This document shows positions 51,126-59,259 of a DNA stretch of 64,000 nucleotides, in pieces (position 1 is the first letter of the stretch; the number at the start of each line of letters is the position of its first letter). Source of the DNA: Pseudomonas viridiflava (lineage in GTDB: Bacteria; Pseudomonadota; Gammaproteobacteria; Pseudomonadales; Pseudomonadaceae); NCBI RefSeq assembly GCF_900589395.1, contig NZ_UUIS01000093.1, forward strand, positions 1-64,000. Reading direction: 5' to 3'. A program made the position numbers and the translations under genes. The notes below the pieces were generated by a model. It searched no databases. It was not told where the DNA came from and saw nothing but the letters and a program-made list of their open reading frames with translations.

Positions 51126-53056
51126 AACTGGTATCGCAGGCTCAGGCTGGTTTGCAGGCGCTGGGCCTGGCGGAACGACTCGCGCAGGATACGCCGGTCC
51201 AGGTGGTTCAGGGTGTCGGGGTCGATCCGGTTGGAATACGGCAGGTTCTGCCGGCTTTGCAACTGGTGTTGCTGCATGCGCGTCTGCTGGATGAAGTGGT
51301 AGGCCTCTTCATAGGCGGCACCGTCGAGCGGGTCGATGACCTCGCGCTCGACCAACTGGCGCAGGCGCTCCAAGGTGTTGATGGCCTCAATGCCGTTGGC
51401 CAGCGCCAGCAGCCGGGCGCCGTCGACGAACGGGGTCAGGCCTTCGGTCTTGAGGTCCAGGGTGTCCTTGTCGCTGCCCTTGCGCGCCAGCACGAAATCC
51501 TTGAAACGTCCCACCGGCGGGCGATGGCGCAAGGCGTTGTCGGCCAGCATGCGCTGGAACAGGCGGTTGTCAGCCACCTGTTCCAGAATGCCGCGGCGCA
51601 GACTGTCGCCGCCGCTTTCCTCGCCCCAGACCACGCGCAGGTCGAAATAGATGCTCGAAGCCAGCAGGTTTTCCGGGGTCGCTTCGCGGATAAAGGCCGA
51701 GAAGCGCCGCGCCCATTCACTGCGCGACAGGCACAGTTCCGGGTTGCCGGCCATGATATTGCCCTTGCACAGGGTAAAGCCGCACAGCGCCAGGCTCTGG
51801 TTGATGCGCTCGGCAATCGGCAGCAGGCGCTCGCGGATCTCGTCGGCCTGTCGGGCGTCCCGGGCCTCGAAAAGAATGCCGTTGTCCTGGTCGGTGTGCA
51901 GGGTCTGTTCGCGCCGGCCTTCGCTGCCAAAACACAGCCAGCTGAACGGCACGCCCGGGTCGCCTTTTTCTTCCAGGGTCAGCTCGATGACCCGGCACAC
52001 GGTATGGTCGTTGAGCAAGGTGATGATCTGGGTGATCTGGGTCGAGGAGGCGCCGTGAGCCAGCATGCGGTCGACCAGTTGCACGATGTCGCCGCGCAGG
52101 TGCACCAGCGCTTCGATGCGCGGCGCATTGCGAATGGTGCGCGCCAGGTGCACCAGGTCGACCCGTTGCAGGGAAAACAGGTCGCGTTCGGAGACCACGC
52201 CGCATAACCGTCCGTCGCGCACCAGGCAGACATGGGCAATGTGCCGGCCGGTCATGGCGATGGCGGCATCGAAGGCGCTGGCGTCGGGGCTCAGGTAGAA
52301 CGGCGACGGGCTCATGAAGCGGGCAATGGCATGGCTGAAGTCGGCGTCCACATCGGCGACCGCTTCGCGCAGGTCGCGCAGAGTAAAGATGCCCTGCGGG
52401 GCCTGATGTTCATCGACGATCACGATGCTGCCGACCTGCTGTTCATGCATCAGCTTGACCGCTTCGCGCATCGGCGTGTCGGCGCTGCACATGACCGGGT
52501 GACGCATGGCCAGTTCGCCCAGTCGGGTGTTGAGCGAATATTGGGTGCCCAGGGTCTGCGCCGCCTGTTGCTGGACTTGCAGGTTGACCTGGTCCAGCAG
52601 GCTGCTGACCCCGCGCAGGGCAAAGTCGCGAAAGCACGTCGACCAGCCGAACAGCTTGATGAAGGCCGGCTTGTTCAATTGCAGGCAGAAGGTGTCTTCG
52701 GCGGCCAGGTGCTCGGTGCGGGTGGCGCGCTCGCCCAGCAGGGCGGCCAGTGGAAAGCATTCACCGGTGGTGATTTCGAAGGTGGTTTCGGTGCCGCGCC
52801 GTGCCGAATGCGGACGCTCGCCGACCACACGGCCTTGTTTGACGATGTAAAAGTGCTCTACGGGGCCATCGGCAGGCTTGATGATGCTGTCCTGTGCGGC
52901 ATAGAAACGCAGCTGGCATTGTTCCACCAGGTACGCCAGGTGGGCGTTTTCCATCTGGTTGAACGGCGGGAATTTCTGCAGGAACTGCATGGTGCCGTGG
53001 ATGTTCTGCAGCACCGCAGTTTTGCCTGCCTCGGTGAAGGCATCTGCTTTACTCAT
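51122..53056 (-). CDS. cNMP-binding / CBS / DUF294 nucleotidyltransferase protein
   Basis: 644 residues with four modules: a cyclic-nucleotide-binding-like domain (about 20-140), two CBS repeats (about 170-290, with IVIVDEHQAPQGIFTLRDLR and CLVRDGRLCGVVSERDL), a DUF294 nucleotidyltransferase domain (about 340-460, CFGSEGRREQTLHTDQDNGI with the G-S-x-G-R-x-E-x-T-x-x-x-D-x-D pattern), and a DUF294 C-terminal helical domain. This resembles GlnD-like regulatory uridylyltransferases. It may modify or sense a nucleotide signal; the target is unknown. It is co-translated with the exonuclease gene. Confidence 0.92.
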   Translation of the reverse strand: MSKADAFTEAGKTAVLQNIHGTMQFLQKFPPFNQMENAHLAYLVEQCQLRFYAAQDSIIKPADGPVEHFYIVKQGRVVGERPHSARRGTETTFEITTGECFPLAALLGERATRTEHLAAEDTFCLQLNKPAFIKLFGWSTCFRDFALRGVSSLLDQVNLQVQQQAAQTLGTQYSLNTRLGELAMRHPVMCSADTPMREAVKLMHEQQVGSIVIVDEHQAPQGIFTLRDLREAVADVDADFSHAIARFMSPSPFYLSPDASAFDAAIAMTGRHIAHVCLVRDGRLCGVVSERDLFSLQRVDLVHLARTIRNAPRIEALVHLRGDIVQLVDRMLAHGASSTQITQIITLLNDHTVCRVIELTLEEKGDPGVPFSWLCFGSEGRREQTLHTDQDNGILFEARDARQADEIRERLLPIAERINQSLALCGFTLCKGNIMAGNPELCLSRSEWARRFSAFIREATPENLLASSIYFDLRVVWGEESGGDSLRRGILEQVADNRLFQRMLADNALRHRPPVGRFKDFVLARKGSDKDTLDLKTEGLTPFVDGARLLALANGIEAINTLERLRQLVEREVIDPLDGAAYEEAYHFIQQTRMQQHQLQSRQNLPYSNRIDPDTLNHLDRRILRESFRQAQRLQTSLSLRYQL

Positions 53057-53246
53057 GACGTGTACCGCATTTTTTGTTATTGATGGCCATGGTCGGCTGC
53101 TTGTTACCGGGTGCCCATTGGACGTAAGTCTTACCCGGGATGCAGAGCCATGCCCTGGTCGCGCTGCCAGGATGGCATCCGCTTTACCGTGTTACAGGTT
53201 GTATTGAACGGCTGGTACAGTGAGTCCAGGCAATGATGAGATTCCC

Positions 53247-53693
53247 ATGATCGACCACGATATTCTCAGCGACGAAGAGCGTGAGGCACTCAATGAAGTC
53301 ATGCACGCCGCGCCCTGCAATGCACCACAGCGGGTGCTGATCGTCGATGACGACGCCGACTCGCGCGAGTTGCTGGCTGAAATCCTCGGCCTCAACGATA
53401 TTCGTTGCCTGACCGCCTCAGGCGTCGAAAGCGCCTTGCAGATCCTGAGCAGCCACCAGTCGATCGGCCTGTTGATCACCGACCTGCGCATGGCGCCTGC
53501 CGATGGCCTGGAGCTGATCCGTACCGTGCGCGACTCCAGCTATGCGCAACTGCCGATCATCATCGTTTCCGGCGACGCCAACGTGCGCGACGCGATCGAT
53601 GCGATGCACCTGAGCGTGCTGGACTTTCTGCTCAAGCCCATCAATACCAAACAACTGGTCAAACTGGTCAAGCGCGAACTGGGGGTGTTGTAG
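53247..53693 (+). CDS. Single-domain response regulator with N-terminal extension
   Basis: 148 residues. A variable 25-residue N-terminus precedes a CheY-like receiver: VLIVDDDADSRELL, phosphoacceptor D79 in LLITDLRMAPADG, and the lysine in FLLKPINTKQLVKLV. There is no output domain and no kinase gene nearby. It may act by protein interaction. The stop codon TAG is formed by the first bases of a palindromic repeat element. The start at 53247 is chosen for the GATGAG site. Confidence 0.88.
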   Translation: MIDHDILSDEEREALNEVMHAAPCNAPQRVLIVDDDADSRELLAEILGLNDIRCLTASGVESALQILSSHQSIGLLITDLRMAPADGLELIRTVRDSSYAQLPIIIVSGDANVRDAIDAMHLSVLDFLLKPINTKQLVKLVKRELGVL

Positions 53694-53843
53694 GAGCGCG
53701 CTTGCCCGCGACCGGCTGCGCAGCAGTCGTAAATTCTCGGAAACGCTGAAAATTTACGACTGCTAATACATCCGCAAAATCTACGAAACGCCACAATTTT
53801 ACGACTGCTAACGCAGCCGGTCGCGGGCAAGCGCGCTCCTACA
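53690..53843. repeat. GTAGGAGCGCGCT palindromic repeat between response regulator and glcB
   Basis: Perfect arms GTAGGAGCGCGCTTGCCCGC and complement. It has an internal inverted pair: GTCGTAAATTC forward, then two reversed modules ending ATTTTACGACTGCTAAC. It fills the 157-bp gap and supplies the response-regulator stop codon. Confidence 0.94.
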
Positions 53844-53850
53844 CCCCCCG

Positions 53851-56028
53851 TCAGTTCATCTGGCGTGCCTTGAATTCACGGCGGCGGCGGTGCAGCACCG
53901 GCTCCGTATAGCCGTTGGGCTGGCGGGTGCCTTCCAGCACCAGTTCGACTGCCGCCTGGAAGGCGATGTTGCTGTCGAAGTCCGGGGCCAGCGGGCGGTA
54001 CAGCGGGTCGTTGGCGTTCTGCCGGTCGACCACCACCGCCATGCGTTGCAGGCTTTCCAGCACCTGCTCGCGACTGACCACGCCATGCCGCAGCCAGTTG
54101 GCCATGTGCTGGCTGGAGATGCGCAGAGTGGCGCGGTCTTCCATCAGACCGATGTCGTTGATGTCCGGCACCTTCGAGCAGCCCACGCCCTGGTCGATCC
54201 AGCGCACCACGTAGCCGAGGATGCCCTGGGCGTTGTTGTCCAGCTCGTTGCGCAGCTCTTGCGGTGTCCAGTCCGTGTTGGCTGCCAGCGGGAGGGTCAG
54301 GATGTCGTCCACCGAGGCCTGTTGGCGCGTGGCCAGCTCGGCCTGGCGGGCAAATACATCGACCTTGTGATAGTGCAGCGCGTGCAGCACCGCCGCCGTG
54401 GGCGAGGGCACCCAGGCGGTGTTGGCGCCGGCCAGAGGGTGGGCAATTTTCTGTTCCAGCATCAGCGCCATCAGGTCGGGCATGGCCCACATGCCCTTGC
54501 CGATCTGGGCCCGGCCCTGCAGGCCGCAGCGCAGGCCGATGTCGACGTTGGCGTTCTCGTAGGCGCCGATCCATTTCTCGGCCTTCATCTGCGCCTTGCG
54601 CACCATGGGGCCGGCTTCCATCGAAGTGTGGATTTCGTCGCCGGTGCGGTCCAGGAAGCCGGTGTTGATGAACACCACCCGCTCGCTGGCGGCCTGGATG
54701 CAGGCCTTGAGGTTGACCGTGGTGCGCCGCTCCTCGTCCATGATGCCGACCTTGAGGGTGTTGCGGGTCAGGCCCAGCACCTGTTCGATGCGTTCGAACA
54801 GTTCGTTGGTAAAGGCCACTTCTTCAGGGCCGTGCATCTTCGGCTTGACGATGTACACCGAGCCGCTGCGGCTGTTACTGCGCGAGGTGTTGCCCTTGAG
54901 GTTGTGCATGGCTGCCAGGCTGGTCACCAGGCCGTCGAGAATGCCTTCAGGCACTTCGTTGCCGTGCTTGTCGAGGATGGCGTCGATGGTCATCAGGTGG
55001 CCCACGTTGCGGATGAACAGCAACGAGCGGCCATGCAGGGTGATTTCACTGCCTGCCGGTGTGGTGTAGCTGCGGTCCGGGTAGAGAGTGCGGGTAAAGG
55101 TGTCGCCGCCTTTGTTCACCGTCTCGGCCAGGTCGCCCTTCATCAGGCCCAGCCAGTTGCGGTAGACCAGGGTCTTGTCGTCGGCATCGACGGCCGCGAT
55201 GGAGTCTTCACAGTCCATGATGGTGGTCAGGGCGGCTTCTAGCACGATGTCCTTGATCCCGGCCGGGTCGGTCTGGCCGACCTGGCTGCTGGCGTCGATC
55301 TGGAGTTCCAGGTGCAGGCCGTTGTGCTTGAACAGGATGGCAATGGGCGCGGCGGCATCACCCTGCAAACCGACCAGTTGGCGTTCATCGCGCAGACCGG
55401 TCTGCTCGCCGTCGTCCAGGTTCACCAGCAGCTTGCCATCGACCAACGCATAGGCCGTGGCCTGGACATGCGAGCCACGGGCCAGCGGCACGGCCTGGTC
55501 GAGCAACTGACGGGCAAAGGCGATCACTTTGTCGCCACGCACCCGGTTGTAACCCTTGCCGCGCTCGGCGCCGCCTTCATCACTGATGGCATCGGTGCCA
55601 TAGAGCGCGTCATACAGCGAGCCCCAACGGGCATTGGCGGCATTGAGGGCAAAGCGGGCATTCATCACCGGCACCACCAATTGCGGGCCGGCCAGGCGCG
55701 CGATTTCGTCGTCGACATTCTGGGTGCTGATCTGCACCGCGTCAGGTTCGGGCAGCAGGTAGCCGATGTCCTGCAGGAACGTCTTGTAGGCGCTGGCGTC
55801 AAGCGTGCTGCCGGCCTGTGCCTGGTGCCAGGCATCGATTTTGGCTTGAAGCTCGTCGCGCCTGTCCAGTAAGGCGCGGTTCCTGGGGGCCAGTTCGTGG
55901 ATCAGGGCGTCCGCGCCGCTCCAGAAGGCCGCAGCCTCGATGCCGGTTCTAGGAACGGCTTCGTTCTGCACGAAATCGAACAGGACCTTGGCGACCCGCA
56001 GATCGCCGACTTGAACGTATTCAGTCAT
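53851..56028 (-). CDS. glcB: Malate synthase G
   Basis: 725 residues, the usual length of isoform G. Condenses acetyl-CoA with glyoxylate to malate. Catalytic signature regions: TTIMDCEDSIAAVDADDK, RNVGHLMTIDAIL, MHGPEEVAF, and RTTVNLKACI. The C-terminal WIDQGVGCSKVPDINDIGLMEDRATLRISSQ helps form the active site. It allows use of glyoxylate, including that from glycine or glycolate. The start at 56028 fits the family N-terminus MTEYVQVGDLRVAKVLFDFV. It appears monocistronic. Confidence 0.97.
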   Translation of the reverse strand: MTEYVQVGDLRVAKVLFDFVQNEAVPRTGIEAAAFWSGADALIHELAPRNRALLDRRDELQAKIDAWHQAQAGSTLDASAYKTFLQDIGYLLPEPDAVQISTQNVDDEIARLAGPQLVVPVMNARFALNAANARWGSLYDALYGTDAISDEGGAERGKGYNRVRGDKVIAFARQLLDQAVPLARGSHVQATAYALVDGKLLVNLDDGEQTGLRDERQLVGLQGDAAAPIAILFKHNGLHLELQIDASSQVGQTDPAGIKDIVLEAALTTIMDCEDSIAAVDADDKTLVYRNWLGLMKGDLAETVNKGGDTFTRTLYPDRSYTTPAGSEITLHGRSLLFIRNVGHLMTIDAILDKHGNEVPEGILDGLVTSLAAMHNLKGNTSRSNSRSGSVYIVKPKMHGPEEVAFTNELFERIEQVLGLTRNTLKVGIMDEERRTTVNLKACIQAASERVVFINTGFLDRTGDEIHTSMEAGPMVRKAQMKAEKWIGAYENANVDIGLRCGLQGRAQIGKGMWAMPDLMALMLEQKIAHPLAGANTAWVPSPTAAVLHALHYHKVDVFARQAELATRQQASVDDILTLPLAANTDWTPQELRNELDNNAQGILGYVVRWIDQGVGCSKVPDINDIGLMEDRATLRISSQHMANWLRHGVVSREQVLESLQRMAVVVDRQNANDPLYRPLAPDFDSNIAFQAAVELVLEGTRQPNGYTEPVLHRRRREFKARQMN

Positions 56029-56290
56029 TGCCTTGCCTCACTCTGCTCAGCGGTGTTGCGCCCTGTTGCTGCGGGCACAGTTGATTGATTGTGGTATTTG
56101 TTGGGTGTGAAACCACTTATGTAGTGCGCGCCGAGGAATACTACATGATGATTTGACGGGTGAGAATGCGACTAAAATACGTCACCAAACGACCGAGCAG
56201 TTCTGTTGGGTCATATAAGACACAGGCCCTGGTATCGTTCTGGCAAGGCAATGTCGGCCTCTGCACAAAACCGTACAGGAATCGTGCCGG

Positions 56291-56305
56291 ACCGGTCTGA
56301 CCAGT
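56291..56305. promoter_or_regulatory. GntR/FadR-like palindrome between glcB and the gcvR-like gene
   Basis: ACCGGTC, T, GACCAGT: 7-bp arms with one mismatch. The GGTC-N-GACC core is typical of FadR-subfamily GntR regulators such as GlcC. It is 263 bp from the glcB start and 78 bp from the GcvR-like start. The rest of the 354-bp gap shows nothing else clear. Confidence 0.4.
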
Positions 56306-56382
56306 AAGCACGCTTGAAGGGTGCCCTATACTCATCGGCAGTCGACTGCATTGCCATCATTCAACACCAAGAGGAATTGCCT

Positions 56383-56907
56383 GTGAATCATCTGGTCGTC
56401 ACCGTGGTTGCCCCTGACAAACCGGGGCAGGTCGAGCGTATCGCCCACTGCATTGCCGAACATGGCGGCAACTGGCTGGAAAGCCGCATGTCGCGCCTGG
56501 CCGGGCAGTTTGCCGGCATCCTGCGCCTGAGCGTGCCCCTCGAGCAGCGTGATGCGCTGGTCACGGCACTGCACGAGCTGGCCGCGCATGACATCCGCGT
56601 GCTGCTGGCCGAAGAGTCAGAAGAAGCAACGGTGGCCTGGACGCCCATTCATATGGCATTGGTCGGCACCGACCGCCCTGGAATAGTGCGCGACATCACC
56701 CGCCTGCTGGCCGGGCAGGGCGTCAACGTCGAACGATTGGTCACCGAAGTGATGACTGCGCCCATGAGCGGCGAGTGGCTGTTCCGCGCTGAGGCGGTCC
56801 TGGGCGTGCCCGCCACCGTGACGCTGGACGATTTGCAGGCGCGGTTGGAAACGCTGGCGGATGACTTGATGGTAGAGCTGGAGTTGCGGGAAGACCCGGC
56901 CGCTTGA
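56383..56907 (+). CDS. GcvR-like double-ACT-domain protein
   Basis: 174 residues, two ACT domains: about 1-80 (LVVTVVAPDKPGQVERIAHCIAEHGGNWLESRM) and about 90-170 (HMALVGTDRPGIVRDITRLLAGQGVNVERL). This is the layout of GcvR, which represses the glycine cleavage system through GcvA in enteric bacteria. The GTG start at 56383 is preferred because AGAGGA lies 7 bp upstream and the second domain would otherwise have a non-conserved extension. Being beside glcB, it may report glycine status, which is inferred. Confidence 0.85.
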   Translation: MNHLVVTVVAPDKPGQVERIAHCIAEHGGNWLESRMSRLAGQFAGILRLSVPLEQRDALVTALHELAAHDIRVLLAEESEEATVAWTPIHMALVGTDRPGIVRDITRLLAGQGVNVERLVTEVMTAPMSGEWLFRAEAVLGVPATVTLDDLQARLETLADDLMVELELREDPAA

Positions 56908-56909
56908 GG

Positions 56910-57056
56910 TTATCCAGTCTTTCCCTGCACCTGCCTGTGGATAACCTGGGGAATCAACCCGCCAGGCCACGTGCAGCAAGGCCTGACATGAGTTGATCAA
57001 AAAATAGCCAGGCCGCTCGGCTTGTGCACAATTATCCTGCGCCTGCCTGTGGATAA
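56910..57056. repeat. Second locus of DnaA-box repeats
   Basis: Two TGTGGATAA boxes (56936-56944 and 57048-57056) are 112 bp apart, each preceded by a CTGC-purine-CCTGCC context. The unit at 57022-57056 begins TTGTGCACAA and aligns gap-free with the units near 21.6-22.1 kb. The segment TTGATCAAAAAATAGCCAGG (56992-57011) matches 22014-22033 closely. Confidence 0.78.
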
Positions 57057-57070
57057 GCTTGGGGTATGTG

Positions 57071-57116
57071 CTTGCAGCCCTTGGCGCACAAGGGCTGCAA
57101 GAAGTTGGTTGTTTTT
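57071..57116 (+). terminator. Hairpin with T-tract after the DnaA-box repeats
   Basis: CTTGCAGCCCTTG (57071-57083) pairs perfectly with CAAGGGCTGCAAG (57089-57101) around GCGCA. A T6 run follows at 57111-57116. It could end the GcvR-like transcript and, on the other strand, the rarD transcript. Confidence 0.75.
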
Positions 57117-57119
57117 TGA

Positions 57120-58007
57120 TCAGGCTCGTTTGCGCATGTTGACCCAGGCATCGACGCTGTAGATGGCCAGCCCCGCCCAGATAAAGCAGAACGTGATCAG
57201 CGTGCTTGTCGCCAGGTGCTCGCCGTAGACGAACACGGCCAGCAGCATCACCAGCGTGGGCCCGATGTATTGCAAAAAGCCCAGCGTGGCAAACGGCAGG
57301 TGCCGGGCGGCGGCGTTGAAGCACACCAGCGGCACCAGGGTGACGGGGCCGGCGGCGGCCAGCCAGAAGATCATTGAGCTGTGCAACACGTCCGGCTGCA
57401 GGCTTTGCGCCTGCGGATGAAGCAGCAGCCAGCCCAGGGCCAGCGGCACCAGCAGCCAGGTTTCCACGACCAGTCCCGGCAAGGCGGCCACCGGGGCTTT
57501 CTTGCGGATCAGCCCGTAGAAGCCGAAGGTCAGGGCCAGGGCCAGCGACAACCAGGGCAGGCTGCCGACGTGCCAGACCTGCTGGGCCACACCGGTGGCG
57601 GCCAGGGCCACGGCCAGCCACTGGATCGGGCGCAGCCGTTCACCCAGCAGCAACATGCCGAGCAATACGTTGATCAGCGGGTTGATGTAGTAGCCCAGGC
57701 TGGCTTCGAGCATGCGCCCGTTATTGACCGCCCAGACATAGATCAGCCAGTTGCTGGCGATCAGCGTGCCGCTCAGGGCCAGGATGGCCAGGCGCCGGGG
57801 GTTGTCGCGCAGCTCCTTGAACCAGCCGGGGTGTTTCCACAGCATCAGCAGCAGCGAGCCGGCCAGGGCCGACCAGAGTGCGCGGTGGATGATGATCTCC
57901 ACGGCCGGCACCGACTGCACGGCTTTGAAGTAGAGCGGGAACAGGCCCCAGATGATATAGGCGCTCAGGCCCAGGATTAATCCGCGCCGCGGATTGGCAG
58001 TGTGCAT
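57120..58007 (-). CDS. rarD: EamA-family transporter RarD
   Basis: 295 residues with about ten membrane segments in two EamA repeats. The RarD opening GLILGLSAYIIWGLFPLYFKAV and the conserved EIIIHRALWSAL are present. It is a predicted inner-membrane exporter of the drug/metabolite superfamily; the substrate is unknown despite the chloramphenicol-linked name. The start at 58007 is chosen because the upstream extension is not conserved. Confidence 0.93.
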   Translation of the reverse strand: MHTANPRRGLILGLSAYIIWGLFPLYFKAVQSVPAVEIIIHRALWSALAGSLLLMLWKHPGWFKELRDNPRRLAILALSGTLIASNWLIYVWAVNNGRMLEASLGYYINPLINVLLGMLLLGERLRPIQWLAVALAATGVAQQVWHVGSLPWLSLALALTFGFYGLIRKKAPVAALPGLVVETWLLVPLALGWLLLHPQAQSLQPDVLHSSMIFWLAAAGPVTLVPLVCFNAAARHLPFATLGFLQYIGPTLVMLLAVFVYGEHLATSTLITFCFIWAGLAIYSVDAWVNMRKRA

Positions 58008-58080
58008 GGTGCTTCCTTGTACTGCTGTTTTTGTCAGTCCGGTCAACAGTGGTAGCGCCGCCTGTGCGGCGCGATAAAGG

Positions 58081-59055
58081 TCAGAACAGTTTCAGTGGCT
58101 CTTCCTGCAGGGCAGAGAGTTGCTCGCGCAGGGCCAGGATATGGTCGCCCCAGTAACGCTCGCTGCCAAACCACGGGAAACTGTGCGGGAATGCCGGGTC
58201 GTCCCAGCGGCGTGCCAGCCAGGCGCTGTAGTGCATCAGGCGCAGGGCGCGCAGCGGTTCGATCAGCGCCAGCTGGCGGGGCTCGAAGTCGTGGAATTCG
58301 TTGTAGCCGTCCATCAGCTCGGACAGTTGCCCCAGGCATTCCTGGCGATCACCGGCCAGCATCATCCAGATGTCCTGCACGGCAGGGCCCATGCGGCAGT
58401 CGTCCAGGTCGACGATATGGAACATCTCGTCGCGGCACATCATGTTGCCGGGGTGGCAGTCGCCGTGGATGCGGATGTTGGTGTGCGGCGTGGCGGCGTA
58501 GGCGTCTTCGATGCGCTTGAGCAGGTCGCGGGCCACCGATTCGTAGGCCGGCAGCAGCGAGCGCGGGATGCAGTTGTTGTTCATCAGGTAGTTGAACGAG
58601 TCATGGCCGAAGTTCTTCACGGCCAAGGCTTCGCGGTGTTCGAAATCGCGGGTGGCGCCGAGCGAGTGCAGGCGGCCCAGCAACTGGCCCAGGCGGTAAA
58701 GCTGGTCGAGATTGCCCGGCTCCGGGGCCCGCCCGCCACGCCGCGGGAACAGGGTGAAGCGAAAGCCGCCATGTTCGAACAGGGTCTTGCCGTCGTGCAC
58801 GATCGGCGCCACGACCGGCACCTCGATGCCTTCAAGCTCGGCGGTGAAGCTGTGTTCTTCCAGGATCGCCTCGTTGCTCCAGCGCTGCGGGCGATAGAAC
58901 TTGGCGATCAAGGGTGCCTGATCTTCGATGCCGACCTGATAGACCCGATTCTCGTAACTGTTGAGCGCCAGAATACGGGCGTCGCTGAGAAAGCCGATGC
59001 TCTCTACGGCGTCCAGCACCATGTCGGGGGTAAGGGCTGCGAAAGGATGGGACAT
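58081..59055 (-). CDS. srkA: Stress response kinase SrkA (YihE/RdoA)
   Basis: 324 residues, an aminoglycoside-phosphotransferase-like serine/threonine kinase that limits toxin- or stress-induced death in E. coli. Signatures: SYENRVYQVGIED and PLIAKFYRPQRW (ATP-binding lysine), the catalytic loop IRIHGDCHPGNMM, and HIVDLDDCRMGPAVQD (metal aspartate). The start at 59055 has GGAGCC at ribosome-binding distance. It is followed by rarD on the same strand, 73 bp apart. Confidence 0.94.
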   Translation of the reverse strand: MSHPFAALTPDMVLDAVESIGFLSDARILALNSYENRVYQVGIEDQAPLIAKFYRPQRWSNEAILEEHSFTAELEGIEVPVVAPIVHDGKTLFEHGGFRFTLFPRRGGRAPEPGNLDQLYRLGQLLGRLHSLGATRDFEHREALAVKNFGHDSFNYLMNNNCIPRSLLPAYESVARDLLKRIEDAYAATPHTNIRIHGDCHPGNMMCRDEMFHIVDLDDCRMGPAVQDIWMMLAGDRQECLGQLSELMDGYNEFHDFEPRQLALIEPLRALRLMHYSAWLARRWDDPAFPHSFPWFGSERYWGDHILALREQLSALQEEPLKLF

Positions 59056-59141
59056 GCGGGCTCCTGTACGCAACGAACCGTTGCGTCGACCGGCGATGGT
59101 AACGCAGAGCGCGCATTCAGTGCTGCTGTTCCGCTGTGACC

Positions 59142-59246
59142 GTAGGAGCGGCTTTAGCCGCGAACGCAAACGCTGCCGATGTGTGCCCTTCGCGGCTGAA
59201 GCGATCCGATGCCCGGCCCCTTCGCGACCGCAGGTCGCTCCCACAG
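59142..59246. repeat. Composite REP element upstream of srkA
   Basis: GTAGGAGCGGCTTTAGCCGC at the left is followed by TTCGCGGCTGAAGC and GCGACCGCAGGTCGCTCCCACA at the right. The two halves come from different REP classes, so the element looks hybrid. It lies between phoX and srkA. Confidence 0.78.
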
Positions 59247-59259
59247 GGGCCTTGAAGGG

